From Aureimonas sp. Leaf324 (GTDB lineage: Bacteria > Pseudomonadota > Alphaproteobacteria > Rhizobiales > Rhizobiaceae), in NCBI RefSeq assembly GCF_001423245.1, contig NZ_LMOH01000030.1, forward strand, positions 62,001 to 126,000: 64,000 nt of DNA. Direction: 5' to 3'. Under the pieces are notes generated by a model that was not told the DNA's origin, did not search any database, and was given only the letters and a program-made list of their open reading frames with translations. The position numbers and the translations under genes were made by a program. Positions 63,685 to 64,000 of the stretch are shown here, piece by piece. Positions within the stretch are counted from its first letter, which is position 1, and every line of letters begins with the position of its first letter.

Positions 63685-64000
63685 TTGCCCCAGAGGCTGA
63701 ACGCCGCCGAACCGGACTTCGAAGCCCGGTTCCGCGACCTCCTCGCCGCCAAGCGCGAGGTCTCGGCCGACGTGGAAGCCACGGTGCGCGCCATCCTCGA
63801 CGAGGTGCGCCGGGACGGCGACGCGGCGCTGATCGCCTTCACCGAACGGTTCGACCAGCTGACGCTCTCGCCGGAAACCCTGCGCGTCGGCGAGGCGGAG
63901 ATCGAGGCGGCCTTCCGCGCAACGCCGCGCGAGACGCTCGACGCCCTCGCCCTCGCCCACCGACGCATCACCAGCCATCACGAGCGGCAGCGACCGAAGG
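63685..64000 (+). CDS. hisD: Histidinol dehydrogenase, N-terminal part (3' end outside window)
   Basis: First ~105 residues from a TTG start with GGGAG upstream. PQRLNAAEPDFEARFRDLLAAKREVSADVEATVRAILDEVRRDGDAALIAFTERFD is the characteristic opening of HisD, which makes histidine from histidinol using NAD and zinc. The catalytic region lies beyond the window. Cut by the window edge, not a pseudogene. Confidence 0.9.
   Translation, partial: MPQRLNAAEPDFEARFRDLLAAKREVSADVEATVRAILDEVRRDGDAALIAFTERFDQLTLSPETLRVGEAEIEAAFRATPRETLDALALAHRRITSHHERQRPK

Overview
The window looks like a chromosomal core segment of a GC-rich alphaproteobacterium of the Rhizobiales (Hyphomicrobiales). The evidence is gene content and order: pckA divergent from chvI-chvG-hprK-EIIA-HPr followed by ahcY; a divL-like tyrosine pseudo-kinase followed by tsaE/amgK, murU, addB, addA and trxA; mutS-SDR-glnD-murJ-trpS-usp; an ornithine-lipid acyltransferase (olsB); an intracellular PHB depolymerase; sigma-54 with hpf and ptsN; and DUF2948-hisD. 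I cannot name the genus from sequence alone. I see no IS element, prophage, CRISPR array, rRNA or tRNA. Coding density is very high, and GTG and TTG starts and 4-nt stop/start overlaps are common.

Layout. 1-2.3 kb: end of a two-component pair (regulator cut by the window edge, PhoQ-like kinase) and a Usp-like protein. 2.3-2.5 kb: first copy of a multi-hairpin repeat. 2.5-13 kb: mainly minus-strand housekeeping genes (trpS, murJ, glnD, a short-chain dehydrogenase, mutS), with a DUF3597 gene on plus. 13-19.3 kb: OlsB, LspA, two RNA methyltransferases, an orphan CoxG, a LapA-domain protein, IHF-beta and SppA. 19.4-24.6 kb: lptC-lptA-lptB-rpoN-hpf-ptsN, joining LPS export to sigma-54 and nitrogen-PTS regulation. 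24.6-27.3 kb: stress genes (Hsp20 plus DUF1150 behind a sigma-32-like promoter, exported MsrB, fasciclin protein, ArfB). 27.4-35.5 kb: pckA, a flavin-reductase-like protein, the ChvG/ChvI regulators with a sugar-free PTS, and ahcY behind a near-ideal palindromic operator. 35.7-48 kb: DivL-like cell-cycle kinase, TsaE-AmgK fusion, MurU, a second copy of the repeat, AddB/AddA and thioredoxin. 48-54.9 kb (minus): trpF-trpB-cutA-trpA-accD-folC, a metallopeptidase and a DUF2852 membrane protein. 55-61.2 kb (minus): PHB depolymerase, GNAT, DUF1330, pyrF, polA. 61.2-61.7 kb: the only gap over 300 nt, with a candidate small RNA. 61.7-64 kb: M20 dipeptidase, DUF2948 and the start of hisD.

Themes. Carbon and nitrogen status signalling is spread over GlnD, PtsN, RpoN, HprK, EIIA-Man and HPr, with no sugar permease in the window. 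Envelope work (MurJ, LptABC, LspA, OlsB, AmgK-MurU recycling) recurs. The least explained signals are non-coding: two copies of a roughly 180-nt element whose hairpin arms differ in sequence but keep pairing; a candidate small RNA with two C-rich, anti-Shine-Dalgarno-like loops; a 20-22 nt palindrome before ahcY; and three direct repeats at an exact 21-nt period before the DUF3597 gene. All functional statements come from reading motifs by eye; no searches were run.
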